The notes under the pieces: model-generated
Seen by the model: the letters and a program-made list of their open reading frames with translations, nothing else
Databases searched by the model: none
What the model was told of the DNA's origin: nothing
Assembly: GCA_963575745.1 (NCBI GenBank)
Contig: CAUYUJ010015506.1
Span: 33,501 to 97,500 of the forward strand
DNA from: Prorocentrum cordatum
Taxonomy: Eukaryota > Sar > Dinophyceae > Prorocentrales > Prorocentraceae
Reading direction: 5' to 3'
Length of the DNA stretch: 64,000 nucleotides
Part shown: piece after piece, positions 18,680 through 28,999 of the stretch
How positions within the stretch are numbered: the stretch's first letter is position 1
Layout of the letters: the number at the start of each line of letters is the position of its first letter
Made by a program: the position numbers and the translations under genes

Positions 18680-20100
18680 CCGCCCTCGGTGGTCGCCGGT
18701 ATTGTTTATTATTCTTAGTGCTTGCTGAGTGCCGTGGGGTGTCAGGGATTGGGCTCAGATGGTGTATGCTGTGTACTGCAGTACTGGCGAGTGCAATACT
18801 TACCACTATGGCTCTGGGTACAGCGAGGCTGGACACGAGATGTTGCCTCAATGGGCTCGGTGGTTCCTGTATGCATGGCTTGGGCTTCGGTATATATCCA
18901 ATGGAGGATGTGCCTCTACTCAGCTTCAGTGGCGCTTCAGGTGTGGTCTACTATAGGAAACATCTCGCTGGTGGGACTAGTATTCCACTCTGGCTGGAGC
19001 CCGTACTTGGGTTCTCTGGTGCTAGTTACTGTGCTCTGTAATGGTGCTGGTTTCCCTGCTCAGGTGATGGTGCTGGTTACTGTACTCAGTGATGGTTCAT
19101 TGGTGAGATTACCTTTGGATGCACCGCTCCATCTGTCATGAGTGGTATTGCTACTTGGGAGCTCAGGCGGTTCTATCCTTGGGTGTGGGCGCTACTTGGG
19201 TTCAGTGGATTCGTGCGGTGCCCTCCTCCTGGTGAGAGTCGTTCGAGTCCCCCCTCCTGGTATGAAGCGTTGGGGCCCCTCCTCGTTCTCGGAGTCGTTC
19301 GGCAAGAGGCCCGAAAGACTGACACAAGGAGGGGCCCGAACGACTCAAACCAGGGCGAGGGGGCCGGCCCGAGGTGGTCGCCGCTATTGTCTCTCATTAT
19401 TGGTGCTTGCTGGGTTCCTTCGGGTGTCCGGCAGTGGGCTCAGATGGTGTATGGTCTCTCCTCCAGTACTGTTGAGGTCAATACTTACCACTATGGTTGT
19501 AACGCTGCTATACGAGAATACCTCTGGGTACACTGAGGCTAGACACTGGATGTTGCCTCAAGGGGGTCGGTGGTTCCTGTATACATGGCTTCGGCTTCGG
19601 TTGTATCCAATGGTGGATATGCCTGTATTCAGCTTCCGTGGCGCTCCAGGTGGGCTCTAGTATAGGAAACATCCCGCTGGTGGGACTTGTATTGCAAAGT
19701 GGCTGGAACCCGTAGTTGGGTTCTCTGGTGCTGGGTGCTGTACTCTGTGATGGTGCTCGTTACCCTGGCAGGTGATGGTGCTGGTTATTCTATTCAGTGA
19801 TGGTTCATTGGTGGGATTACCTTGTGATGCACCGCTCAATCAGTAATGGGTAGTATCGCTACTTGGCTACACTGGGATATCAGGCAGTTTTATCCGTGGG
19901 TGTGGCCGCTACCAGGGTTCAGTGGATTCGTTCGGTGCCCTCCTCCTGGTGTGAGTTGTTCGGGTCCCCCCTCCTGGTATGAGTCGTTGGGGCCCCTCCT
20001 CGATGTGTGAGTCGTTCGGCGAGGGGCCCGAACGACTCACACAAGGAGGCGGCCGAACGACTCACACCAGGGCGAGGGGCCCGAACGACGCACACCACCA
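18680..20100. repeat. Satellite with ~710-bp period, right block
   Basis: The unit resumes in mid-sequence at about 18680 (CGGTGGTCGCCGGTATTG). Unit starts are at 18814 and 19524, again 710 bp apart. The last copy diverges and ends near 20100 after a GAGTCGTTCGG hairpin region. Confidence 0.85.
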
Positions 20101-20736
20101 GCATTCTTGACCAGGACGTGCACACTCTGAGTACCGTGATTCTACCCTTGCCTAGCGGAAATCCTCAGATCTGTTCGAGGGGACAGATCTTGGAGGCGAG
20201 TTTCCCCTTGTGCTCCTCTTCCACCTTTCCCTCCTAACCTGCCGCCTGCTGCCCAGAGCTGCGAGCCTGAGCAGGGTGCTGACTGGTGCCCCGTGCGCTC
20301 CGAACCAAGGAAAAAAAAAAAAACTGTGACGGTGTACCGCCCGTGCCCAGTTGCAGCCAGTTCCGTGGGACGCTCACTGCACAACTGGTCGGGGAAAATC
20401 GCTGGATCGTCGACGCCGTCGTCCATTGAATCGTCGTCGTCGAAGTCGTCGTCGTCATTGTAATCGTCGTCGTCGTCGCTGTCATCGTCTGAGACGTCGC
20501 CGTCGTGTGAGTCGTCAGACTCGTTTACGTGTATGATTCGACGACGACCGCCTTCTGTCTTGCCTCCCATCGCCTTCTTTCCCTCCTCCTCCGAGTCGCC
20601 CTCCCTCGCCCCCCCCCAGAAGGAGGATGTGGGGATATATCAACAGAGGCAGGGGGAGGAAAAAACAGGGGACGTATGCGAGGGCACGCGGAGACACGCC
20701 TGAAACACACGACGGTCGGCATGCTTCGCAGGAATC
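20101..20736. other. Unique sequence before the AGT microsatellite
   Basis: No gene supported. It contains an A-tract at about 20309-20322 and a GTC/GTCGTC-rich block at 20405-20520, whose minus-strand translation is an Asp-rich run caused by the triplet repeat. Confidence 0.5.
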
Positions 20737-22660
<1,924 letters not shown>

Positions 22661-23138
22661 TTTTATAAATAATTCAGTTTGACCCCATGGTGAGGATGTT
22701 AGAAAGCACGCATAAAAAAAAAAAAAACACACCATCCCACACAGGCGGCGCGTAGCTGACGCACGCTAAAAAACCAAGCCAGAGACTTGTAGTTGATGTA
22801 GTATGTACCTGGGGGCGGTCACATGAATGAACGGAATGCTTACTGCAAGTGCTTACTGCAAGTGCTTGCTGCAAGTGCTTACTGCAAGTGTTTATTGCAA
22901 GTGCAACTGAATGAATGAATGTAAAGTGATGTGCAGGGGTCCCTGGCAACAGCAATGCGAAGGGAACGCTGCGTCAGCTGGCGCGCCGCGGGCCCCTTCC
23001 CCTTATGCATGCTTCCACATGCACAGTCATGATCATGATCTGGCTGTCCTCATGAAGCTGAGGATTGTACAGCACCCGCTGCGAGCGGTCCCCAGCATTC
23101 GCGATACCGTCGTTGCTGGTGCCATTTCCAGCGTAATG
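22661..23138. other. Unique spacer with a 13-bp tandem repeat
   Basis: No ORF is supported. At 22837-22901 five tandem 13-mers of the form TGCTTACTGCAAG occur; copies 3 and 5 have substitutions. An A-tract is at about 22711-22724. Confidence 0.7.
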
Positions 23139-23328
23139 TAAGTAATTGAATGTATGAATGTATGAATGTATGAATGTATAAATGTATAAATGTATGAGTG
23201 TATGAGTGTATGAGTGTTATGTATGTGTGTATGTATGTGTGTACGTATGTGTGTATAATGTATGTATGTATGTATGTATGTATGTATGTATGTATGTATG
23301 TATGTATGTATGTATGTATGTATGTACT
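23139..23328. repeat. ATGT/GAATGTAT microsatellite
   Basis: TGTATGAATG-type repeats pass into a pure (ATGT)n run at about 23259-23325. Confidence 0.95.
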
Positions 23329-23585
23329 GGCGTCGGACCTGTCGCTTGCCAGCGACACGGTTCTAGCAACTGTTCGCAGCAGAGTGGGTGCCGACAGACA
23401 TAGTTGACAGCGCAGTAAGTGCGGAACCCCATCCTCGCCCCACCCCCATCCAACCCAACTACCCCAACTACCCCAACTACCCCAACCAGCCCAACCCAAA
23501 CCCCCCAACCCAGCAACCCGCGCCCCCCCAAACACAACCATCCCAACCGCGTTGTGCTGCTGCTGCTTGCTGACCCAGACCCTGG

Positions 23586-23795
23586 CCCATTTGCATGCTC
23601 TGCTGGCAAATTTGACGAATACCTCAGCTGATTTGCATGCTTTGCTGGCAACATTTGACAAATGTCTCGGCTTGCAGGTGCATTTTGAGGCCTGCCAACC
23701 GAGACATTCGTCAAATTTGCCAACAATTCACGCAGATCAGCCGAGACATTCGCCAAATTTGTCAGCAGAGCATGCAAATGGGCCGAGACATTCGG
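23586..23795. repeat. Fold-back (MITE-like) element with ~100-bp inverted arms
   Basis: The left arm (about 23586-23682) and right arm (about 23695-23795) are reverse complements with scattered mismatches, around a ~12-bp spacer. Each arm is itself a diverged direct duplication of a ~42-bp unit containing TTTGCATGCTCTGCTGGCAA and AATGTCTCGGC. No transposase ORF is present. Confidence 0.75.
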
Positions 23796-23822
23796 CACAT
23801 TTTGCCTCTGAAGCGGCTGCCG

Positions 23823-23880
23823 CCTGCACGAGAGACTAATTTTGGTGCATTGTTCACCAGAAGTTAGTCTCTCGTGCAGG
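23823..23880. repeat. 58-bp hairpin with perfect 17-bp arms
   Basis: CCTGCACGAGAGACTAA at 23823-23839 is the exact reverse complement of 23864-23880. An inner TGGTG/CACCA pair extends the hairpin. It is immediately downstream of the larger fold-back element. Confidence 0.85.
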
Positions 23881-23961
23881 TCTCAGCCACTCCAATGGCC
23901 GAAAGTACAGCAAAAAACAGGGTTTGCTGTTCGGAAGAAGCCCGTAACAACCTGGCACGCC

Positions 23962-24045
23962 CGTAACGCTGGTAACGCTGGTAACGCTGGTAACGCTGGT
24001 AACGCTGGTAACGGCGGCAACTGCGGTAACGCTCCGAGTGGCGCT
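23962..24045. repeat. 9-bp minisatellite (GGTAACGCT)n
   Basis: Five or six tandem copies of GGTAACGCT followed by degenerate copies (GGTAACGGC, GGCAACTGC). Confidence 0.9.
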
Positions 24046-24058
24046 GCGTCAATTTGTT

Positions 24059-24059
24059 A

Positions 24060-24090
<31 letters not shown>

Positions 24091-24470
24091 TGTACGTACG
24101 TACGTACGTACGTACGTACGTACGTATGTATGTATGTATGTATGTATGTACGTACGGTATTGATGTATGACTGTATGAATGTGTGACTGTATGAATGTAT
24201 GAATGTATGCATGAATGTTTGAATGTATGAACGTATGACTGTATGAATGTATGAATGAATGAATGAATGTATGAATGTATGAACGTATGAATGTATGCAT
24301 GTATGAATGAATGCATGTATGAATGAATGAATGAATGTATGAATGTATGCATGTATGCATGTATGAATGTATGCATGCATGAATGTATGAATTTATGAAT
24401 GTATGCATGCATGCATGCATGCATGCATGCATGCATGCACGTATGTAAGGCATTGATGTATGAATGTGCG
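24059..24470. repeat. ATGT/ACGT/GAATGTAT microsatellite, left flank of the YR element
   Basis: (ATGT)n and (ACGT)n runs, then GAATGTAT and GCAT variants. The sequence just right of the YR element (34987-35014, TTTATGTAATGTATGCATTA...) has the same style, so the element seems to have inserted in this microsatellite. Confidence 0.9.
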
Positions 24471-24488
24471 AATGTATCAAACAATGCC

Positions 24489-24544
24489 ATGCTTCTTCTA
24501 TTCTCTGTGAGCAAGCTCCTGCTGTCTCCGCAGCTTCTCTGCCC
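24489..24544 (+). repeat. Split direct repeat A1
   Basis: 56 bp, identical to 34740-34795. It begins ATGCTTCTTCTATTCTC and ends CAGCTTCTCTGCCC, and forms the left end of the element. Confidence 0.9.
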
Positions 24545-24580
24545 AAGTGCCCCCCCGTCGGCCGCGCGTGCGGACGCCTT

Positions 24581-25105
24581 ATGCAGGCGGTCGCACAAGC
24601 GGCTCTCGGGGGCGCTGGGGAGATCTTCTTCAGGGGGCTGCGGGCCGCGCTCTACGAGCGGCTCGTGTCTGCCCCCCTCTCTGTGCTTCAGGACCAAGGG
24701 CCTCCTGCGCCTGCCTGGTCCATCCAGCAGGCGGACTCGTCCGAGGGTGAGGGGGCTTACTGCCCCCTCCCTTCGGCGGGTTCCGCCTGCCCCACCGTCT
24801 GCCTCGGGCTGGCGGTGGATCTGAGCGGCGGGGTCTCTCCCTGGCTGCTCAGCACGGTCGTCGCCCTCCTTTGGGTGACGGCCGCGTGCAGCGCCTGCGC
24901 AGGCTGCTGCTTCGGGCTGCTGGGCCCGTACGTGTGGCGGAGGCTCAGGGCCTCCGCCTGGCCGCGCGGTGCGGTTCCTGCTTCCCCTGAGCAGGACCGC
25001 CGTGCGGCGCGAGCGCTGGCTTACGGGGTTCCGCCTCGGCCTCGAGCGCTCGAGCGGGCAGGCGCCCAGCATTCGGGCGGCAGTTCCCACGACAGCGCCC
25101 ATTGA
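24581..25105 (+). CDS. YR element ORF1, small protein with a transmembrane segment
   Basis: About 174 codons from the Met in LMQAVAQ. The frame is open further left into A1, but a start inside the element is more sensible. The C-terminal half has one strong hydrophobic segment (PWLLSTVVALLWVTAACSAC onward, about 24838-24930), followed by WRRLRASAWPRG, a positively charged stretch typical of the cytosolic side of a membrane anchor. The stop codon overlaps the next start as TGATG (25103-25107), which suggests coupled reinitiation. Its position before Gag suggests an accessory or Gag-associated membrane protein. The function is not known. Confidence 0.5.
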   Translation: MQAVAQAALGGAGEIFFRGLRAALYERLVSAPLSVLQDQGPPAPAWSIQQADSSEGEGAYCPLPSAGSACPTVCLGLAVDLSGGVSPWLLSTVVALLWVTAACSACAGCCFGLLGPYVWRRLRASAWPRGAVPASPEQDRRAARALAYGVPPRPRALERAGAQHSGGSSHDSAH

Positions 25106-25845
25106 TGGCTGAGCTGCCACCAGTTGGCGGAGGGCCTCTATGGCCCGAGCTCTACCCATTCGCGGCTCCCACGGCTCGCGATTACGCACGATGGCGCCTA
25201 GACGACGGCGACACCAGCTGGGCAGCTATCCCCCTCGCGTCTCGAGAAGGGGGCATCCTTCTGGCCCTGCCTGGCGCCTTTCGCTCTACGGCGGAGCTCG
25301 TGGCTGCCGAGGCGGATGGCTTTGCAGGAATGATAGGCCCTTTCCAGCTAGTGGACGTCCAGCTCCAGGGGGCCGCTTCACGGCCGCTCGCCACTACTGC
25401 ATCCGTCCTCGTCGTAGACATCGAGGTTGCAGAGCTCGAGCTCGAGTCGCTTTACCCTCTAGAGGTCGGGGAGGACGCAGTCATCGTTCCCTTCGCCGAG
25501 GTGCGGGGCCGCGTCTATTGGCCACATCCTTCGGGGGTTCGGGTGCTTCGCGAGGGCTACGCACGCTTGCACGGCGCCCCGCCTACTGCAGGAGAAGAGC
25601 CGCTCCCAGGGGCCGATCGGGCTACTCCCTATCACTCTGCCGACGAGATGGAGGACCCGAGGGGTTCGCGGCCGACGGGGAAGCCGACCGCACGGCCCCA
25701 AGTGCGCGATCTCCCGCGGACGCTGGAGCGCCGCGCGGCCCGCCCGCGAAGCGCGCGGGCACCGCCGCGCCGCCACGGGTTGCGGGTCCCGCTCCGATCG
25801 CTCCTGGTGCCCCTGCGGCGTCTCTGGACGACGGGGCTCCTATGA
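25105..25845 (+). CDS. YR element Gag-like ORF, N-terminal part
   Basis: The true ATG is 25105-25107, overlapping the previous stop. The first ~190 residues are globular: WPELYPFAAP, AIPLASREGGILLALPGAF, and an acidic beta-rich block around ELELESLYPLEVGEDAVIV. After about 25640-25700 the composition in this frame becomes an Arg/Pro shadow, while frame 3 carries an Ala/Pro linker that leads into the next Gag-like domain. I infer one Gag protein with a single frame change in that interval. Not matched to a named family. Confidence 0.5.
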   Translation: MAELPPVGGGPLWPELYPFAAPTARDYARWRLDDGDTSWAAIPLASREGGILLALPGAFRSTAELVAAEADGFAGMIGPFQLVDVQLQGAASRPLATTASVLVVDIEVAELELESLYPLEVGEDAVIVPFAEVRGRVYWPHPSGVRVLREGYARLHGAPPTAGEEPLPGADRATPYHSADEMEDPRGSRPTGKPTARPQVRDLPRTLERRAARPRSARAPPRRHGLRVPLRSLLVPLRRLWTTGLL

Positions 25846-27044
25846 CCCGTGCCGAAGTAGCTGCCGAAATGCGCGCCTTGCTTGCAGCCCACGCGGCCTC
25901 CACGATGGTCGGCAGACCCGAGCCGCTGGGCCCCGCGCCGGCTGCCCGGAGCGATCGGCCCGAGGTGCCTCAGCTTTTCAGCGACGAAGCGGTGCGCCTC
26001 GGGCTGGATCCTGCGGGGATCGAGGCCGTCCTGTCTCACGCGCCCGTGGCCCCACAGCGGGTCTCCGCGCGTCCCAAGGGTCCGACCTCCGCGCTGGTCT
26101 CGGCGTGGGAAAAGGCGCGCTCTCTTGCTGTCCCTCGGGCCCCTTCGTCCGGTTTCGGAGCGATGGGCCCCCCGCCGCCACCTGGGCTAGCCCATCCCGC
26201 TGCGGCCGACGGCTTTGCCGAGGCGGGCGGCGCCGACGGGTCAGAGCCGCCCCATGCGGCCAATCCGACGGACTTCAGCCTCATGCTACAGTGCCTGCAC
26301 CAGTCCCTCCTATTGCAGCAGGGGCGGGGCCATCGCCCAACCGTCCATCCGCTTCTGGGGACCCTGAGCGACTCAGCTCAAATTCCGCCCACGAGCTCGG
26401 GCGACCCCGCGCCCGCATCGGCCCAGATGGGGGGCATTGCTCGGAGGCGCGAGTGGCAGCAAGCGCTGCTACAGCACGGCCCCGATGTGCGAGGACTGAT
26501 GAAGGAGAATTTGGCCCGTGTCCTGGGCGTGGAAGTCAGCGCCGTGACCCCCATGGCCATGCATCAGTATTTTCGGGAGCACAGTCCCTTGGGGGCTCAG
26601 CCGACGACGCACGAGTTGTTGACGCATTTCGCCTTCCTCAGCGCCGAGCTGTGGCGGGCCTGCGAAGAGGGCAACCCCGAGAGAGTCCAGACTTTACTGA
26701 CGTGTCAGTGCATGTTCATCGACCAGCTGGCGGGGGACCGCGGCTATCTCGAGGCCGCCTGGTTCCTTACGGGGCTGGAGCCTCCCCCGTGTCGCGTGAC
26801 CAGTCGTCACACGGAGCGCGAGGCCCAGACCCCGTTCTCACCCCTGGTGGATCCTCGCTGGCTGTCGGCGCAGGGCGAATACGTGAAGGAGCTGCAAGCA
26901 TTTCGGGCGCGTCTCGACGCCGAGCGCGCCGTCGCGCTCCCCAAGCATCCACCTCATCAGCCCAAGCAGCCCAAGGTTTCGAAGCCCCCCGTCAAGTCCC
27001 AGGGTGCGTCCAAGGCACCGAAGGCGGTGCCCAAGAAGGACTGA
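25140..27044 (+). CDS. YR element Gag-like ORF, C-terminal part
   Basis: Meaningful coding in this frame begins at about 25650. An Ala/Pro/Gly-rich linker carries MTRAEVAAEMRALLAAH (from about 25842), then a helical domain at about 26440-26800 (RREWQQALLQHGPDVRG, HQYFREHSPLGAQPTTHELL, ELWRACEEGNPERVQTLLTC, FIDQLAGDRGYLEAAWFLTG). The end is a Lys/Pro-rich basic tail (PKQPKVSKPPVKSQ). A helical domain plus basic tail upstream of RT is what one expects of a Gag that binds RNA. The stop at 27044 is followed by pol in frame 2, so pol expression would need frameshifting or reinitiation. Confidence 0.55.
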   Translation: MARALPIRGSHGSRLRTMAPRRRRHQLGSYPPRVSRRGHPSGPAWRLSLYGGARGCRGGWLCRNDRPFPASGRPAPGGRFTAARHYCIRPRRRHRGCRARARVALPSRGRGGRSHRSLRRGAGPRLLATSFGGSGASRGLRTLARRPAYCRRRAAPRGRSGYSLSLCRRDGGPEGFAADGEADRTAPSARSPADAGAPRGPPAKRAGTAAPPRVAGPAPIAPGAPAASLDDGAPMTRAEVAAEMRALLAAHAASTMVGRPEPLGPAPAARSDRPEVPQLFSDEAVRLGLDPAGIEAVLSHAPVAPQRVSARPKGPTSALVSAWEKARSLAVPRAPSSGFGAMGPPPPPGLAHPAAADGFAEAGGADGSEPPHAANPTDFSLMLQCLHQSLLLQQGRGHRPTVHPLLGTLSDSAQIPPTSSGDPAPASAQMGGIARRREWQQALLQHGPDVRGLMKENLARVLGVEVSAVTPMAMHQYFREHSPLGAQPTTHELLTHFAFLSAELWRACEEGNPERVQTLLTCQCMFIDQLAGDRGYLEAAWFLTGLEPPPCRVTSRHTEREAQTPFSPLVDPRWLSAQGEYVKELQAFRARLDAERAVALPKHPPHQPKQPKVSKPPVKSQGASKAPKAVPKKD

Positions 27045-28999
27045 GGGCGCCTTTGGCGCCCGCCTCCTGGAAGGGTGGGCCTTCGCGGGGCCGGGGTACG
27101 CCGCCGCGCACAGTCTGCACCGACGCTGTTGCGGCTGCTAGGCGCGTTTGGGCTCAGCGAGGGCGTGAGGGTAGGAATGCGCTCTTCCAGCGATGCTGTT
27201 GCGGCCCCGCAGGGAGGAGTACGTTCCGCCACCACGCCCTTCGCTCTGCTCCGAACCGCTTCTCGGATCCCTTCGGCCATTTTGGCCGGCGCCTGCCTCA
27301 GTCGCGCGCGCCCTCCAGGGGGCCTGCAGCTCCTGAGGTTGGTGTCCCTGCTGGTGCCTGTTCTCCTTCAAGCACCCCTGCTGCACTTGCCAAAGTCGCG
27401 CCATTCGTCGCTGACTTGTCTGCCTTGCTGCGCCTGTTTCCAGGCGCGAACATTGATATCACCCACTGGGCGGCAGCGCTGTCCCAGGTTGGGATGGGTG
27501 CTCGATGTTCTCTTGGATCTTTCTCCCGCTCATCTATGCGTGCAATGGACAGGGACGACCCGTACTTTTTGGGGCCGCCTCCCCGCGATCCTTGGCCGTG
27601 CCCGCCTGCTCCACCTCTTGGTCCCCCGCCTGACGGCTTGTCGGCGAGGCGCAGGGAGCGCTGGAGATTGCGGCGCGCGGCGCGGACGCTCGCGCAGTAT
27701 TCTGTTATTGCGTTGAATTGGCTCACCTTGGGTCATCCTAGCCTCGCTCCCGCCGAGGCTCGCGTCCGCGCCACGGTCTCGCCCTGCCAGGAGGGCGTCC
27801 GCACCCGTATCGAACGGTTGTGTCGGATCGCAGTTCGCCTCGCCCGTGGCGGCAAGAGCGACTTAGGTCGAGCCTTCGCCAAGTTCGACTCCACTGAGGT
27901 CTCGCTCCATGGCCTGGCCACCCATGTTGCAGCTTTGGAGGCCTCCTTCACTTCCTCTTCTTCCGTACCCGCCCCCATGCGGCACTGCCCGACCAGCGCT
28001 CCTTCTGTGCCTGGTTCGTTGGCGGCTGCGGCGGCTTGGGACTCCACCCAGGCCGAGCCCTTCGATTTGAAAGTCAGGGCGTCTCGCATCAAGTGGGATT
28101 ATTCGCCAGAGTTTGATCCCGTTCCCTTCCTCTCCGACGCTCGAGTCCGCGAAGCTTTCATCGATCCAGAGGTGATGCGGCTACCGGCATCAGAGTGGCC
28201 TGCTGGCCAGAAGGGAGCGCGCGTCCATATGGACCGCGCCGAGCTGTGGGCCCTACTCCAGAAGTGGGATGCCTGTGGCGCCCTGTACCTGACTCCTGCT
28301 TCGGACCTCGCCTGGGATGAAGCCTGTGGAGCTTTCAGGGTACCGAAGGACAGCGATTTCGACAGGCTGATCCTGAACCCCACGGTCGTGAACAGCCGCT
28401 GTGCTTCAATTTCGTCCAGCACCCAGCGCCTTGGCCAAGGTTTCCTGCTGTGCCGTTTGGGGCTGGCACCTGGGGAATGGCTGGCAGTTTCTTGTGACGA
28501 CCTACGGGAGTTTTACTACACTTTCCGCGTCCCTCCCGCGCGCGCCAGACGTAACGCCCTGCGCGTTCGTCTGCCATCATCTCGCTTCAAGGCCTTTCGA
28601 GCCTGGCGCCCCGAGCTTGAAGGTGTGGATGTCGCGCCCTGCCTCAATGCTCTGGCGATGGGCGACAACATGGCTGTGGAGATTGCCAACTCTGCGCATG
28701 AAGGCGTCTTGCACAGCTTCGGGGCTTTGCGGCCTCACGAGCAGGTTGTCCACCGCTCGCCCTTCCCGCGGGGCCCGTTTGTCGAGATGCTGAATATTGA
28801 TGACCATACAGGTTTTCAGAAGCTCTCGTGGCGTGGCTCCGCTCCTCGCCCCGACGACCCGTGTCGCCGTGATCGTGAGGTCTTTGCCGCCTGTGATGCG
28901 GGCTACCCGCGCGTGGGCCTGATACAGCATCCAGGCAAGCGCGCGCGCGCGGCGAAACGCACAAGGTGGTGGTGGGCGCCGAGGTGGAGGGGCGCATAG
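26105..28999 (+). CDS. YR element reverse transcriptase
   Basis: Real coding probably begins at about 27045, after the Gag stop; upstream sequence in this frame is a shadow. The N-terminal part is Pro/Ala-rich, then a helical region (LARGGKSDLGRAFAKFDS, VSLHGLATHVAALEASF). RT landmarks are RVPKDSDFDRLILNPTVVN (about 28340-28390), LAVSCDDLREFYYTF (about 28485-28530, first Asp motif), CLNALAMGDNMAVEIA (about 28640-28690) and NIDDHTG (about 28795-28815), where IDDH stands for the YxDD box. LIQHPGKR follows. The frame is left at about 28955, where frame 1 continues with VVVGAEVEGRIG. The style is that of dinoflagellate DIRS-like RTs, as I recall them. Confidence 0.75.
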   Translation: MGKGALSCCPSGPFVRFRSDGPPAATWASPSRCGRRLCRGGRRRRVRAAPCGQSDGLQPHATVPAPVPPIAAGAGPSPNRPSASGDPERLSSNSAHELGRPRARIGPDGGHCSEARVAASAATARPRCARTDEGEFGPCPGRGSQRRDPHGHASVFSGAQSLGGSADDARVVDAFRLPQRRAVAGLRRGQPRESPDFTDVSVHVHRPAGGGPRLSRGRLVPYGAGASPVSRDQSSHGARGPDPVLTPGGSSLAVGAGRIREGAASISGASRRRARRRAPQASTSSAQAAQGFEAPRQVPGCVQGTEGGAQEGLRAPLAPASWKGGPSRGRGTPPRTVCTDAVAAARRVWAQRGREGRNALFQRCCCGPAGRSTFRHHALRSAPNRFSDPFGHFGRRLPQSRAPSRGPAAPEVGVPAGACSPSSTPAALAKVAPFVADLSALLRLFPGANIDITHWAAALSQVGMGARCSLGSFSRSSMRAMDRDDPYFLGPPPRDPWPCPPAPPLGPPPDGLSARRRERWRLRRAARTLAQYSVIALNWLTLGHPSLAPAEARVRATVSPCQEGVRTRIERLCRIAVRLARGGKSDLGRAFAKFDSTEVSLHGLATHVAALEASFTSSSSVPAPMRHCPTSAPSVPGSLAAAAAWDSTQAEPFDLKVRASRIKWDYSPEFDPVPFLSDARVREAFIDPEVMRLPASEWPAGQKGARVHMDRAELWALLQKWDACGALYLTPASDLAWDEACGAFRVPKDSDFDRLILNPTVVNSRCASISSSTQRLGQGFLLCRLGLAPGEWLAVSCDDLREFYYTFRVPPARARRNALRVRLPSSRFKAFRAWRPELEGVDVAPCLNALAMGDNMAVEIANSAHEGVLHSFGALRPHEQVVHRSPFPRGPFVEMLNIDDHTGFQKLSWRGSAPRPDDPCRRDREVFAACDAGYPRVGLIQHPGKRARAAKRTRWWWAPRWRGA
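27171..27219 (+). repeat. 49-bp internal repeat of the YR element, copy 1
   Basis: Matches 32410-32458 with one mismatch, at the sixth base. Here the pol frame reads GRNALFQRCCCGPAG; in copy 2 the frame reads VGMRSSSDAVAAPQGG, so the two copies are read in different frames. Confidence 0.85.

Noticed and set aside
20142-20570. Asp-rich minus-strand ORF
   Set aside because: The Asp run comes from a GTC triplet patch; the rest lacks protein-like composition.
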